DNA from: JAVKFY01 sp040223615 | GTDB taxonomy: Bacteria; Pseudomonadota; Alphaproteobacteria; GCA-2731375 | DNA length: 49,959 nucleotides | Reading direction: 5' to 3' | Assembly (NCBI GenBank): GCA_040223615.1 | Contig: JAVKFY010000065.1 | Span: forward strand, 1 to 49,959 | The notes under the pieces: generated by a model | Databases searched by the model: none | The model's input: the letters and a program-made list of their open reading frames with translations, nothing else | Told to the model about the DNA's origin: nothing | Translations under genes and position numbers: made by a program | In this document: in pieces, positions 16,724 to 24,843 of the stretch | Position numbering within the stretch: position 1 is the stretch's first letter | Layout: every line of letters starts with the position of its first letter

Positions 16724-17575
16724 ATGTCGTCGTCTTCGTCCCCCGCATTGCCAGATTTCCCGGACCTGGAACCGGGCTGGGTATGGCTGGCCGGTGCCGG
16801 GCCGGGCGACGCCGGGCTGCTGACCCTGCTGGCCTGGCACGGGCTGCGCCAGGCCGACGTGGTGGTGCACGACGCGCTGGTCGACGCCTCGGTGCTGGGG
16901 CTGGCACGGCCGGGCGCGGAACTGGTCCACGCCGGCAAGCGCGGCGGCAAGCCGTCGCCGACCCAGGCCGACATCTCGCGCCGGCTGGTGGCGCTGGCCC
17001 GGGCCGGCAAGCGCGTCTTGCGCTTGAAGGGCGGCGATCCCTTCGTCTTCGGGCGCGGCGGCGAGGAGGCCCTGGCGCTGGTCGAGGCCGGCATCCCGTT
17101 CCGCATCGTGCCCGGGGTGACCGCCGGGATCGGCGGGCTGGCCTATGCCGGGGTGCCGCTAACCCATCGCGACGCCAACGCCGCCGTCACCTTCATCACC
17201 GGCCATGCCGCCACCGGGGCGCCGCCGGACGGGCTGGACTGGGCGGCGTTGGCGCGCGGCGCGCCGGTGCTGGTGCTGTACATGGCGCTGAAGCACCTGG
17301 ATACCATCGCCGGGCGGCTGATCGCCGGCGGCCGCGATCCGGCCGAGCCGGTCGCGGTGATCGCCGAAGCCGCGACCGACCGGCAACGGGTCTTGGAGAC
17401 CACGCTGGGCGCTTGCGCGACGGATGTCGCCGCTTCGGGCATTGAGCCGCCGGCGGTGATCGCCATCGGTCCGGTGGTACGGCTGCGGGCGGGTCTGGAC
17501 TGGCTCGGCGCTCTGGCCGGCCGGCGCCTCGATCCGAACCCGCTGGGCCTGGACATGGACGAGGCCGCCGGGTGA
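16724..17575 (+). CDS. cobA: Uroporphyrinogen-III C-methyltransferase (SUMT)
   Basis: This enzyme methylates C2 and C7 of uroporphyrinogen III to give precorrin-2, the branch point from heme. The 283-residue protein has the SUMT signatures VWLAGAGPGDAGLLTLLA, VVVHDALVD and LRLKGGDPFVFGRGGEE, followed by IVPGVTAGIGGLAYAGVPLTHR. It has no siroheme-synthase (CysG N-terminal) extension, so it is the stand-alone, cobalamin-type enzyme. The ATG at 16724 gives a short acidic N-terminal extension before the first motif. The stop overlaps the cobB start by one base (TGATG), placing cobA and cobB in one unit. Confidence 0.96.
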   Translation: MSSSSSPALPDFPDLEPGWVWLAGAGPGDAGLLTLLAWHGLRQADVVVHDALVDASVLGLARPGAELVHAGKRGGKPSPTQADISRRLVALARAGKRVLRLKGGDPFVFGRGGEEALALVEAGIPFRIVPGVTAGIGGLAYAGVPLTHRDANAAVTFITGHAATGAPPDGLDWAALARGAPVLVLYMALKHLDTIAGRLIAGGRDPAEPVAVIAEAATDRQRVLETTLGACATDVAASGIEPPAVIAIGPVVRLRAGLDWLGALAGRRLDPNPLGLDMDEAAG

Positions 17576-18879
17576 TGACGCCGACCATCGTCGTCGCGGC
17601 GCCTGCCACGGGCAGCGGCAAGACCCTGATCGCCGCCGGCCTGGCGCGGTCTTTCGCGCGAGCCGGGCTGGTGGTTGGCGCCTTCAAGGTCGGGCCGGAC
17701 TATATCGACGTCGGCTACCTCGATGCTGCCACCGGTGGCCGGGCTGGCAATATCGACCCCTGGGCGATGCGGGTGGCGACCCAGGACCTGCTGCTGGAGG
17801 CGGTGGCCGACGGCGCCGACATCGTCATCGGCGAGGGCGTGATGGGCCTGTTCGACGGCGCCCGCGACGGTTCCGGCTCAACCGCCGATCTGTGCGCCCG
17901 GCTGCGGCTGCCGGTGTTGCTGGCGGTCGACGCGCGGCGCCAGGGGCCGTCGCTGGCCGCCATCGTGCATGGCTTCGCGACCTATCGTGCCGAGGTCGAG
18001 GTCGCCGGGGTTGTCTTGAACCGCGTCGGTGGGCCGAGCCACGCCGACCTGCTGTCCAGCGCGCTGATCGGCCCGCCGCTGGTCGGCACGGTGCCGGAGC
18101 ATGAAGCGTTGACGGTGCCGTCGCGGCACCTGGGCCTGCGGCAGGCGCGCGAGAACCCGGAACTCGACCGCAAGCTCGATGGGATCGCCGACATCCTGGC
18201 CGAGCATATCGACCTGCGGGCGGTCCAGGCGTTGGCGAAAGTGCCGCAGATCGACCTGGAAGCCGCGCCGGGCACGCCGATCCCGCCGCTGGGCCAGCGT
18301 ATCGCGGTCGCCGACGACGAGGCCTTCGGGTTCTGCTACGCGCACGTGATCGCCGGCTGGCATGCCGCCGGGGCCGAACTCAGCCGGTTCAGCCCACTGG
18401 CCGACCAGACCCCGGACCCGACCGCCGACGCGATCTACCTGCCGGGCGGCTATCCGGAAGTGTGGGCCGGGCAGCTTGCCGACTCGCGTCGCTTTCTGGC
18501 CAGCCTGGGCGCGGCGGCCAAGCGCGGCACCACGATCTATGGCGAGTGCGGCGGCTATATCGTGATGGGCCAGGGACTGGTCGATGGCGCCGGCAAGCGC
18601 CACCGCATGGCCGGCCTGCTGGGCCTGGAGTGTTCCTTCGCGACGCCGCGCCGGCGCCTGGGCTACCGCAACGTGACGCTGGCCAGCGATGGCCCGCTGG
18701 GGCTCGCCGGGCGCAATTTCCGCGGCCACGAGTTCCATTATGCCACCGCGATCGTGGCGGCGGCGGCGAAACCGCTGATGCATGCCAGCGACGCGATCGG
18801 CCGCGACCTGGGGCCGCTCGGCGAGACCCGCGGCCACCTGGCCGGCTCCTTCGTGCACCTGGTCGACGCGGCGAACTAG
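17575..18879 (+). CDS. cobB: Cobyrinate a,c-diamide synthase
   Basis: CobB (CbiA) amidates the a and c carboxylates of (hydrogeno)cobyrinic acid with glutamine and ATP. The 434-residue product has the ATPase P-loop ATGSGKT at residues ~11-17 and FKVGPDYIDVGYL, which is diagnostic of the family. VMGLFDGARDGSGSTADLC and the glutamine amidotransferase Cys in YGECGGYIVMG (residue 325) follow. The ATG at 17575 overlaps the cobA stop; a GTG one codon earlier is an alternative. The gene ends before a stretch with two stem-loop repeats. Confidence 0.96.
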   Translation: MTPTIVVAAPATGSGKTLIAAGLARSFARAGLVVGAFKVGPDYIDVGYLDAATGGRAGNIDPWAMRVATQDLLLEAVADGADIVIGEGVMGLFDGARDGSGSTADLCARLRLPVLLAVDARRQGPSLAAIVHGFATYRAEVEVAGVVLNRVGGPSHADLLSSALIGPPLVGTVPEHEALTVPSRHLGLRQARENPELDRKLDGIADILAEHIDLRAVQALAKVPQIDLEAAPGTPIPPLGQRIAVADDEAFGFCYAHVIAGWHAAGAELSRFSPLADQTPDPTADAIYLPGGYPEVWAGQLADSRRFLASLGAAAKRGTTIYGECGGYIVMGQGLVDGAGKRHRMAGLLGLECSFATPRRRLGYRNVTLASDGPLGLAGRNFRGHEFHYATAIVAAAAKPLMHASDAIGRDLGPLGETRGHLAGSFVHLVDAAN

Positions 18880-18892
18880 CCAAATCTTCGTC

Positions 18893-18984
18893 ATGCCGGG
18901 TTTGACCCGGCATCACCGGATTGCTGGTTTTGTTGTCGTCGACCCGTCATCCCGGATCGGCCTGCGGCCGTCCGGGATGACGGG
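18893..18984. repeat. Two stem-loops after cobB
   Basis: A perfect hairpin lies at 18893-18913 (ATGCCGGG, five-base loop, CCCGGCAT). A second lies at 18943-18984, with arms CCCGTCATCCCGGA and TCCGGGATGACGGG. Both are of the 'cgtcatcccgg' type often dispersed in proteobacterial genomes. They sit between the convergent cobB and DUF1289 genes and could serve as bidirectional transcript ends, although no run of T follows either. Confidence 0.65.
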
Positions 18985-18990
18985 ATGGTC

Positions 18991-19191
18991 TTATGAATTC
19001 CGCTTGCGGCTGGGGTCGGCGTTGCGGCGTTCGGCGACGTCGCGCAGGACCTGGCGGCGTTCGTCCTTGCTCATCATCATCCAGCGTCCGACCTCGGAGA
19101 TGTGCCGATAGCAGCCGTAGCACATGCCGGTGTCCTGGTTGATCACGCACACGCCCACGCAGGGGCTGATCGGTTCGGCCTGTTCACTCAT
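18991..19191 (-). CDS. DUF1289 small cysteine-rich protein
   Basis: This 66-residue protein has the DUF1289 pattern: SPCVGVCVINQDTGMCYGCYRHISEVGRW, followed by an MSKDERRQVL motif. Four cysteines (C-x3-C, then C-x2-C) probably bind an iron-sulfur cluster or zinc, but the function of the family is not established. It starts 9 bp after the cobS stop and runs in the same direction, so it is likely co-transcribed with cobS. DUF1289 genes are common next to unrelated genes in Alphaproteobacteria, so its place here may not imply a role in cobalamin synthesis. Confidence 0.85.
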   Translation of the reverse strand: MSEQAEPISPCVGVCVINQDTGMCYGCYRHISEVGRWMMMSKDERRQVLRDVAERRNADPSRKRNS

Positions 19192-19200
19192 GCCGCAGCC

Positions 19201-19989
19201 TTAGGAAATCGCCGCCGCCAAGGCCAGCAGAAACACGGTCTCGGCGACCTGGCAGCCGGCGCCGAGCACGTCGCCGGTCTGGCCGCCGAGCCGCCGCCGC
19301 GCGAGCCACGCGACACCGCCGGCGGCCAGCATCGCCGCGACCAGGGCCGCCACCGCCGGCCCCAACGGCAACGCCAGCAGCACGATCGCCCAGGCCAGTA
19401 GCAATGCGATCAGCGTCGCTCGCGTGTCGGGCATGCCGGCACCGTGGCCGAGGCCGTCGGTGCGGGCCGGCGGCACGCGCATCAGATGCACCAGCAGCCA
19501 GCGCGAGGCCACCGGCGCGGCGATCAGCGCCGCCGGCGCCAGGCCCAGCGGCAAGCTCGCCAGCGCCGCCCAGCGCAGGCCGACCGAGCAGATCAGTGCC
19601 AGCCCGCCATAACTGCCGAGGCGGCTGTCGCGCATGATGACGAAGGCGCGGGTGCGGTCGCCGCCGGCGCCCATGGCGTCGGCGCTGTCCGCGAGTCCAT
19701 CTTCGTGCAATCCGCCTGTCATGCCGATCAGCGCAACAATGGCGCAACCGGCGGCCAGCGGTCCGGGCAATCCGGCGCCAGTCAGCGTCGCGTAGACCAC
19801 GGCCGCGAGGGTGCCGAGCAGGGCGCCGACCACCGGGAAGGCATAGGCGGCGCCGGCCAGCTTCGGCGAGCCGGCGTCGGCCGGCGGCGTCGGCAGGACG
19901 GTGAGAAAACTTGTGGCCAGGGCCAAGTCATGCGAACAACGCCGCCACGACTGGTTCCATTCCGACACGGCCGGCTCCTTCGCGGGCAT
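19201..19989 (-). CDS. cobS: Adenosylcobinamide-GDP ribazoletransferase
   Basis: This is cobalamin synthase (CobS, also called CobV), a membrane enzyme that joins adenosylcobinamide-GDP to alpha-ribazole. The 262-residue product has the metal-binding signature GGLHEDGLADSADAMG near residues 91-106, then MRDSRLGSYG, and many hydrophobic segments. The N-terminus SHDLALATSFLTVLP is typical. The start is taken at 19989; an internal GTG 21 bp in is possible. It is divergent from cobT, which makes the next intermediate, and is followed by the DUF1289 gene. Confidence 0.95.
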   Translation of the reverse strand: MPAKEPAVSEWNQSWRRCSHDLALATSFLTVLPTPPADAGSPKLAGAAYAFPVVGALLGTLAAVVYATLTGAGLPGPLAAGCAIVALIGMTGGLHEDGLADSADAMGAGGDRTRAFVIMRDSRLGSYGGLALICSVGLRWAALASLPLGLAPAALIAAPVASRWLLVHLMRVPPARTDGLGHGAGMPDTRATLIALLLAWAIVLLALPLGPAVAALVAAMLAAGGVAWLARRRLGGQTGDVLGAGCQVAETVFLLALAAAIS

Positions 19990-20046
19990 GCATTCAACCC
20001 CGATCTAGCACAGCGACCGGCCGCGCACAGCCCTGGGAGAGCCCTC

Positions 20047-21081
20047 CTGACCCTGCCCCCGCTGGCACGGCTCGCCGATCTTGCCGACCGCCTGGCCGCC
20101 GCGCCGGGGCCGGATGCGGCCGCGACGGCGAAGGCCGAGGCGCGCGAGGCGACGCTGACCAAGCCGTCCGGCGCGCTGGGGCGGTTGGAGGGGCTGACGG
20201 CGTGGCTGGCGGGCTGGCAGGGCCGGCATCCGCCGCGCCTTGACCACGTTCGCGCGGTGGTCTTCGCCGGCAATCACGGTGTCGTGGCACGCGGCGTTTC
20301 CGCCTTTCCCGCCGAAGTGACGGTGCAGATGGTGGCGAATTTCGAGGCCGGCGGCGCGGCGATCAATCAACTTTGCCAGGCCAACGGTGTGGCACTGGCG
20401 GTGGTCGCGCTGGACCTGGACATGCCGACGGCGGACTTCACCGACGCGCCGGCGATGGACGAGGCCGGCTGCGTGGCGGCGCTGAACGCCGGCATGGCGG
20501 CGGTGCCGGCCGATACCGACCTGCTCTGCGTCGGCGAGATGGGGATCGCCAACACCACCAGCGCGGCGGCGCTGTCGGCGGCGCTGTGTGGCGGCGCTGG
20601 CGCCGACTGGGTCGGGCCGGGCACCGGGGTCGACGATGCCGGCCTGGCGCGCAAGCGCGAGGCGGTCGACGCGGGCCTGGAGCGCCATCGCGACGCGATC
20701 GGCGATCCGGCGCAAGCCTTGGCCTGCCTGGGCGGGCGCGAGCTGGCGGCGATGGCCGGCGCGGTGCTGGCGGCGCGGTTGCGGCGGATTCCGGTGCTGC
20801 TGGACGGCTATGTCTGCACCGCGGCGGCGGCGGTGCTGGAGAAGATCAAGGGCGGCGCGCTGGACCACGCGGTGGCGGCGCATCGTTCGGCGGAACCGGC
20901 GCACGGCCGGCTGCTGGAACGGCTCGGCAAGGCGCCGCTGCTCGACCTCGGCATGCGGCTGGGCGAGGGCAGCGGGGCGGCGCTGGCGGTCGGTCTGGTG
21001 CGTGCGGCGCTGGCCACGCATGTCGGCATGGCCAGCTTCGCCGAGGCCGGCGTCAGCGGGCGAGATCGTCAGGGGGGTTGA
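20047..21081 (+). CDS. cobT: Nicotinate-nucleotide-dimethylbenzimidazole phosphoribosyltransferase
   Basis: CobT (CobU) makes alpha-ribazole phosphate from nicotinate mononucleotide and 5,6-dimethylbenzimidazole. Diagnostic segments include LTKPSGALGRLEGLTAWLA, VVFAGNHGVVARGVSAFP, GEMGIANTTSAAAL and LGMRLGEGSGAAL, with the catalytic Glu in the last. No ATG, GTG or TTG lies in frame at the expected start. CTG 20047 follows GGGAGAG at a suitable distance and gives 344 residues, the usual size. The nearest in-frame ATG, 19930, would add 39 residues and overlap the divergent cobS gene by 60 bp. The start is therefore uncertain, though the gene call is not. Confidence 0.93.
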   Translation: MTLPPLARLADLADRLAAAPGPDAAATAKAEAREATLTKPSGALGRLEGLTAWLAGWQGRHPPRLDHVRAVVFAGNHGVVARGVSAFPAEVTVQMVANFEAGGAAINQLCQANGVALAVVALDLDMPTADFTDAPAMDEAGCVAALNAGMAAVPADTDLLCVGEMGIANTTSAAALSAALCGGAGADWVGPGTGVDDAGLARKREAVDAGLERHRDAIGDPAQALACLGGRELAAMAGAVLAARLRRIPVLLDGYVCTAAAAVLEKIKGGALDHAVAAHRSAEPAHGRLLERLGKAPLLDLGMRLGEGSGAALAVGLVRAALATHVGMASFAEAGVSGRDRQGG

Positions 21082-21167
21082 TGGATGGCCAGTCACCGAC
21101 TATCTAACCCGACCGAAATCAGACCGTGTCAGGCGGCGGCGCCGGAATTCCGGCGCGCAGGGAGCGT

Positions 21168-22115
21168 ATGACGACGATGGCGGCGATGATCGAAATCACC
21201 GACCTGGTGAAACGGTTCGGCCCGTTCACCGCGGTGGATGGCGTCACCTTCAACGTGGCGAAGGGCGAGGTGCTGGGCTTTCTGGGCCCGAACGGCGCCG
21301 GCAAGTCGACCACGATGAAAATGATCACCGGATTCCTGACTCCGACCGGCGGCCGCGCCGTGGTCTGCGGCCACGACGTCGTCGAGGACCCGATTCCGGC
21401 CAAGGCGGCGATCGGCTACCTGCCGGAAGGCGCGCCGGCCTATCCCGACATGACGCCGGCCAGCTTCCTGAAATTCTGCGCCGCAGTGCGGGGGCTGAGC
21501 GGGGCGGAGGCGGCTCGCGCGATCGACGACGCGGTCGCCAAGATCGAGCTGGCGGACGTGCTGGAGCAGCCGATCGAGACGCTGTCCAAGGGCTTCAAGC
21601 GCCGTGTCGGCCTGGCGCAGGCGATCCTGCACGATCCGCCGGTGCTGATCCTGGACGAGCCGACCGATGGCCTGGACCCGAACCAGAAGCACCAGGTGCG
21701 CACGCTGATCCAAGACATGGCGCGCGACAAGGCGATCGTGATCTCGACGCATATCCTGGAAGAGGTCGACGCGGTGTGCAGCCGGGCCCTGATCATCGCC
21801 CAGGGCAAGATCCTGGCCGACGGCACGCCGGCGGAATTGGAGCGGCGATCGGCGTTCCACAATGCGGTGACCCTGGCGACCGGTCACGCCGAGGCCGAAG
21901 CCGGGCTCGCCGGCCTGGCCAGCGTGGCGCGGGTCGAAGTGGTCGAGGCCGGCGTCTACCGGGTCTATCCCAAGGGCGGCGCCTCGATCGTGGCGGAAGT
22001 CTCCGACCATGTGCGGGCGCAGGGCTGGAGCGTCGACCGGCTGAGCGTCGATCCCGGGCGGCTGGACGAAGTGTTCCGCACGCTGACCCGCGGCGACGAC
22101 GTGGAGGCGGCCTGA
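21168..22115 (+). CDS. ABC exporter ATP-binding protein (GldA-like)
   Basis: This 315-residue ABC ATPase has Walker A GPNGAGKST near residues 43-51, a degenerate signature LSKGFKRRVGLAQA, and Walker B VLILDEPTDGLDP, followed by STHILEEVDAVCSRA. The ~100-residue C-terminal extension and overall layout match ATPases paired with ABC-2 permeases, including the group labelled GldA. An AGGGAG ribosome site precedes the ATG at 21168. Its stop overlaps the permease start by one base. The next three genes form the rest of the module. Such modules occur widely in non-gliding bacteria, so a gliding role is not implied; the substrate is unknown. Confidence 0.93.
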   Translation: MTTMAAMIEITDLVKRFGPFTAVDGVTFNVAKGEVLGFLGPNGAGKSTTMKMITGFLTPTGGRAVVCGHDVVEDPIPAKAAIGYLPEGAPAYPDMTPASFLKFCAAVRGLSGAEAARAIDDAVAKIELADVLEQPIETLSKGFKRRVGLAQAILHDPPVLILDEPTDGLDPNQKHQVRTLIQDMARDKAIVISTHILEEVDAVCSRALIIAQGKILADGTPAELERRSAFHNAVTLATGHAEAEAGLAGLASVARVEVVEAGVYRVYPKGGASIVAEVSDHVRAQGWSVDRLSVDPGRLDEVFRTLTRGDDVEAA

Positions 22116-22849
22116 TGCGCGGCGCCCTGGTCGTGATGAAGCGCGAGCTGGCGGGCTATTTCAATACCCCGCTGGCCTACATCTTCATCGTCATCTTCCT
22201 GTTCCTGACCGGTATCTTCACCTTCTACCTGGGGAACTTCTTCCCGCGCGGGCAGGCCGACCTGCGGCCGTTCTTCATGTTCCATCCTTGGCTGTACCTG
22301 TTCCTGGTGCCGGCGATCTCGATGCGGTTGTGGGCCGAGGAGCGCCGCCAGGGTTCGATCGAGTTGCTGCTGACCCTGCCGATGCCGCTATGGGCGACGG
22401 TGGTCGGCAAGTTCCTGGCGGCCTGGGCGTTCTGCGCCATCGCGCTGGCGCTGACCTTCCCGATGTGGATCACGGTCGGCTATCTCGGCGCGCCCGACCA
22501 TGGCGTGATCGTCGCCAGCTATATCGGCAGCCTGCTGCTGGCCGGCGGCTACCTGGCGATCGGCGGCTGCATCTCCGCGGCGACCAAGAACCAGGTGATC
22601 GCCTTCGTCGTGGCCGTGGTGGTGAGCTTCCTGGTGACCGTGTCCGGCGCGCCGATCGTGCTCGACTTCTTCACCGGCTGGGCGCCGCAGGTGGCGGTGG
22701 ACGCGATCGCCTCGTTCAGCTTCCTGACCCGGTTCCAGTCGATCACCGAAGGCGTCATCGACGTGCGCGACCTGGTCTACTTCGTCACCGCGATCGGCCT
22801 GTGGCTCTACGCCACGCTGATCGTCGTCGAAGCGCGCAAGGCAGGTTGA
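22115..22849 (+). CDS. ABC-2 type permease (GldF-like)
   Basis: This 244-residue membrane protein has six predicted hydrophobic segments (for example PLAYIFIVIFLFLTGIFTF and FVVAVVVSFLVTVSG) and the ABC-2 feature RLWAEERRQGSIELLLTLPM after the second segment. It begins VMKRELAGYFNTPLAYIF, the typical start of the NosY/GldF permease group. The start overlaps the ATPase stop (TGATG), and the GldG-like gene follows after 13 bp. It forms the membrane channel of the module; the substrate is not evident. Confidence 0.93.
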   Translation: MRGALVVMKRELAGYFNTPLAYIFIVIFLFLTGIFTFYLGNFFPRGQADLRPFFMFHPWLYLFLVPAISMRLWAEERRQGSIELLLTLPMPLWATVVGKFLAAWAFCAIALALTFPMWITVGYLGAPDHGVIVASYIGSLLLAGGYLAIGGCISAATKNQVIAFVVAVVVSFLVTVSGAPIVLDFFTGWAPQVAVDAIASFSFLTRFQSITEGVIDVRDLVYFVTAIGLWLYATLIVVEARKAG

Positions 22850-22862
22850 GGAGGATGGGCGA

Positions 22863-24827
22863 ATGACTCGCGGACTACTCTCGCCGATTGGCCTGATCCT
22901 CGCGGTGATCCTGTTCGTGGCGCTGAACGTGGCCTCGCTGGTGGGGCTGAACAATGCCCGCGTTGATCTGACCGAGAACAAGCTGTTCACGCTGTCGGAC
23001 GGCACCCGCAACCTGATCGCCGAGGTCAGGGAGCCGATCACGCTGCGCTTCTATTTCTCGGAAAAGCTGGCCGGCAACATCCCGACGCTGAAGACCTACG
23101 CCAACCGCGTGCGCGAGATGCTGCAGACCTACGTCAACGCCTCGGACGGCAAGATCCGGCTGGTCAGCATCGACCCGGAGCCGTTCACCGACGCCGAGGA
23201 CGACGCGGTGCGCGCCGGCATCCAGGCCTTTCCGCTGGGCGCTGGCGAGAACCTGTATTTCGGCCTCGTCGGCACCAACATGGTCGACGACCAGGAGACC
23301 ATCGCGTTCTTCCAGCAGGACAAGGAACCGTTCCTCGAGTACGACCTGACCAAGCTGATCTACGCGTTGTCGGACCCGAAGCGGCCGGTGGTCGGCCTGC
23401 TGACCGGGCACCAGATGAACGCCGACGTGCCGCCGATGCAGCGGCTGGCCGGCACCGGGCCGCAGCCCTGGGCGATCGTCGACTCGATGCGCGCGGAGTT
23501 CACGCTGAAGCCGGTGAACGACGCCGATGGCGAGCTGCCGGCCAATCTCGACGTGCTGGTGATCGTCCACCCGACGAAATATTCCAACAAGATGCTGTAC
23601 GCCATCGACCAGTACGTGATGCATGGCGGCAAGGTGGTGGTCTATGTCGACCCGGTCTCCGAGGTCGGCGTGGCGTTCCGGCAGGCGGCGCAGCAACGCG
23701 GCAGCCAGGCGGCGCCGCCGCGTTCGGAGCTCGACACGCTGCTGTCGGCCTGGGGCGTGAAGGTCGATACCGACAGCGTGGTCGGCGACCTGGCGCTGGC
23801 GCAGCAGGTCAATGGCGGCACACCGGGCAATCCGCGGCTGGTGCGCTACCTGCCGTGGCTGGAGCTGGGCCCTGAGAACTACAACCGCGACGACGTGCTG
23901 ATGGCCAACCTGGGGCCGATGGTGTTCGCGTCGGCGGCGCCGATGACGCCAGTGGAAGGCGCCGGCACCACCTTCACGCCGCTGATCACCACCTCCGACC
24001 AGACCATGCTGTTCAAGTCGGAGGAGCTGGTCTACGGCGCCAGCCCGGTGCGGCTGCTGGAGAAGTTCAAGCCGGAGAACCAGACGCGGGTGATCGCCGC
24101 GCGGCTGACCGGCACGGCGAAGAGCGCTTTCCCGGACGGTCCGCTGGCCGAGCCGGAGCCGCCGGCCGGGCATGGCATGGCGGGCACCGACGACAAGGCG
24201 GCCGACGAAAAGAAGGCGCCGGAGAAGCCGCCGGTGCCAGACAGCCACCTCGCGGCATCGAACGGCTCGATCAACGTCATCGTGGTCGGCGAGGCCGACA
24301 ACCTGTTCGACCAGTTCTGGGTCCGGGCGCAGGAATTCTTCGGCGAGCGGGTCTACGTGCCGACGACGTCGAACGGCGACTTCCTGATCAACACGCTGGA
24401 CAACCTGGCCGGCTCCAAGGACCTGATCAGCCTGCGCAGCCGCGGCAAGTCGACCCGGCCGTTCGAGGTCGTCGACGGGCTGCGGCGCGACGCCGAGCAG
24501 CGCTTCCTGGCCGAGGAACGCGACCTGACGCAGAAACTGGAGGAAAGCCAGAAGCGGATCGTCGAGCTGCGCGGCAAGGCCGCCGGCGAAGGCGGCGCGC
24601 TGCTCAGCCAGCAGCAGCAGGACGAGATCCTCAAGGCGCAGGACGAGGTGCTGAACACCCGGCGCCAGTTGCGCGACGTGCAGCGCAACCTGAACAAGGA
24701 CATCGAGGCGCTGGAAACCCGGGTCAAGTTCGTCAACATCGCCGGGATTCCGGCGGTCGTGGCCGTGGTCGCGCTGGTGCTGGCGTTCGCGCGCTATCAG
24801 CGCCGCCGGCGGCGGGCGCAGGGCTAG
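22863..24827 (+). CDS. GldG-like ABC transport auxiliary protein
   Basis: This 654-residue protein belongs to the ABC-associated auxiliary family (GldG / ABC_transp_aux). An N-terminal membrane segment (LILAVILFVALNVASLVGL) is followed by RVDLTENKLFTLSDGTRNL, the usual family start. A long soluble domain contains PVVGLLTGHQ, VLVIVHPTKYSNKMLYAIDQYVMHGGKVVVYVDP and a variable Pro/Lys/Glu-rich linker. A coiled-coil-like stretch (residues ~540-625) precedes a C-terminal membrane segment. It is probably anchored at both ends with the middle in the periplasm. A strong GAGGAGG ribosome site precedes the ATG. It follows the permease, and a DUF4340 gene completes the module. Confidence 0.9.
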   Translation: MTRGLLSPIGLILAVILFVALNVASLVGLNNARVDLTENKLFTLSDGTRNLIAEVREPITLRFYFSEKLAGNIPTLKTYANRVREMLQTYVNASDGKIRLVSIDPEPFTDAEDDAVRAGIQAFPLGAGENLYFGLVGTNMVDDQETIAFFQQDKEPFLEYDLTKLIYALSDPKRPVVGLLTGHQMNADVPPMQRLAGTGPQPWAIVDSMRAEFTLKPVNDADGELPANLDVLVIVHPTKYSNKMLYAIDQYVMHGGKVVVYVDPVSEVGVAFRQAAQQRGSQAAPPRSELDTLLSAWGVKVDTDSVVGDLALAQQVNGGTPGNPRLVRYLPWLELGPENYNRDDVLMANLGPMVFASAAPMTPVEGAGTTFTPLITTSDQTMLFKSEELVYGASPVRLLEKFKPENQTRVIAARLTGTAKSAFPDGPLAEPEPPAGHGMAGTDDKAADEKKAPEKPPVPDSHLAASNGSINVIVVGEADNLFDQFWVRAQEFFGERVYVPTTSNGDFLINTLDNLAGSKDLISLRSRGKSTRPFEVVDGLRRDAEQRFLAEERDLTQKLEESQKRIVELRGKAAGEGGALLSQQQQDEILKAQDEVLNTRRQLRDVQRNLNKDIEALETRVKFVNIAGIPAVVAVVALVLAFARYQRRRRRAQG

Positions 24828-24843
24828 GCGGGAGGACGAGGCG

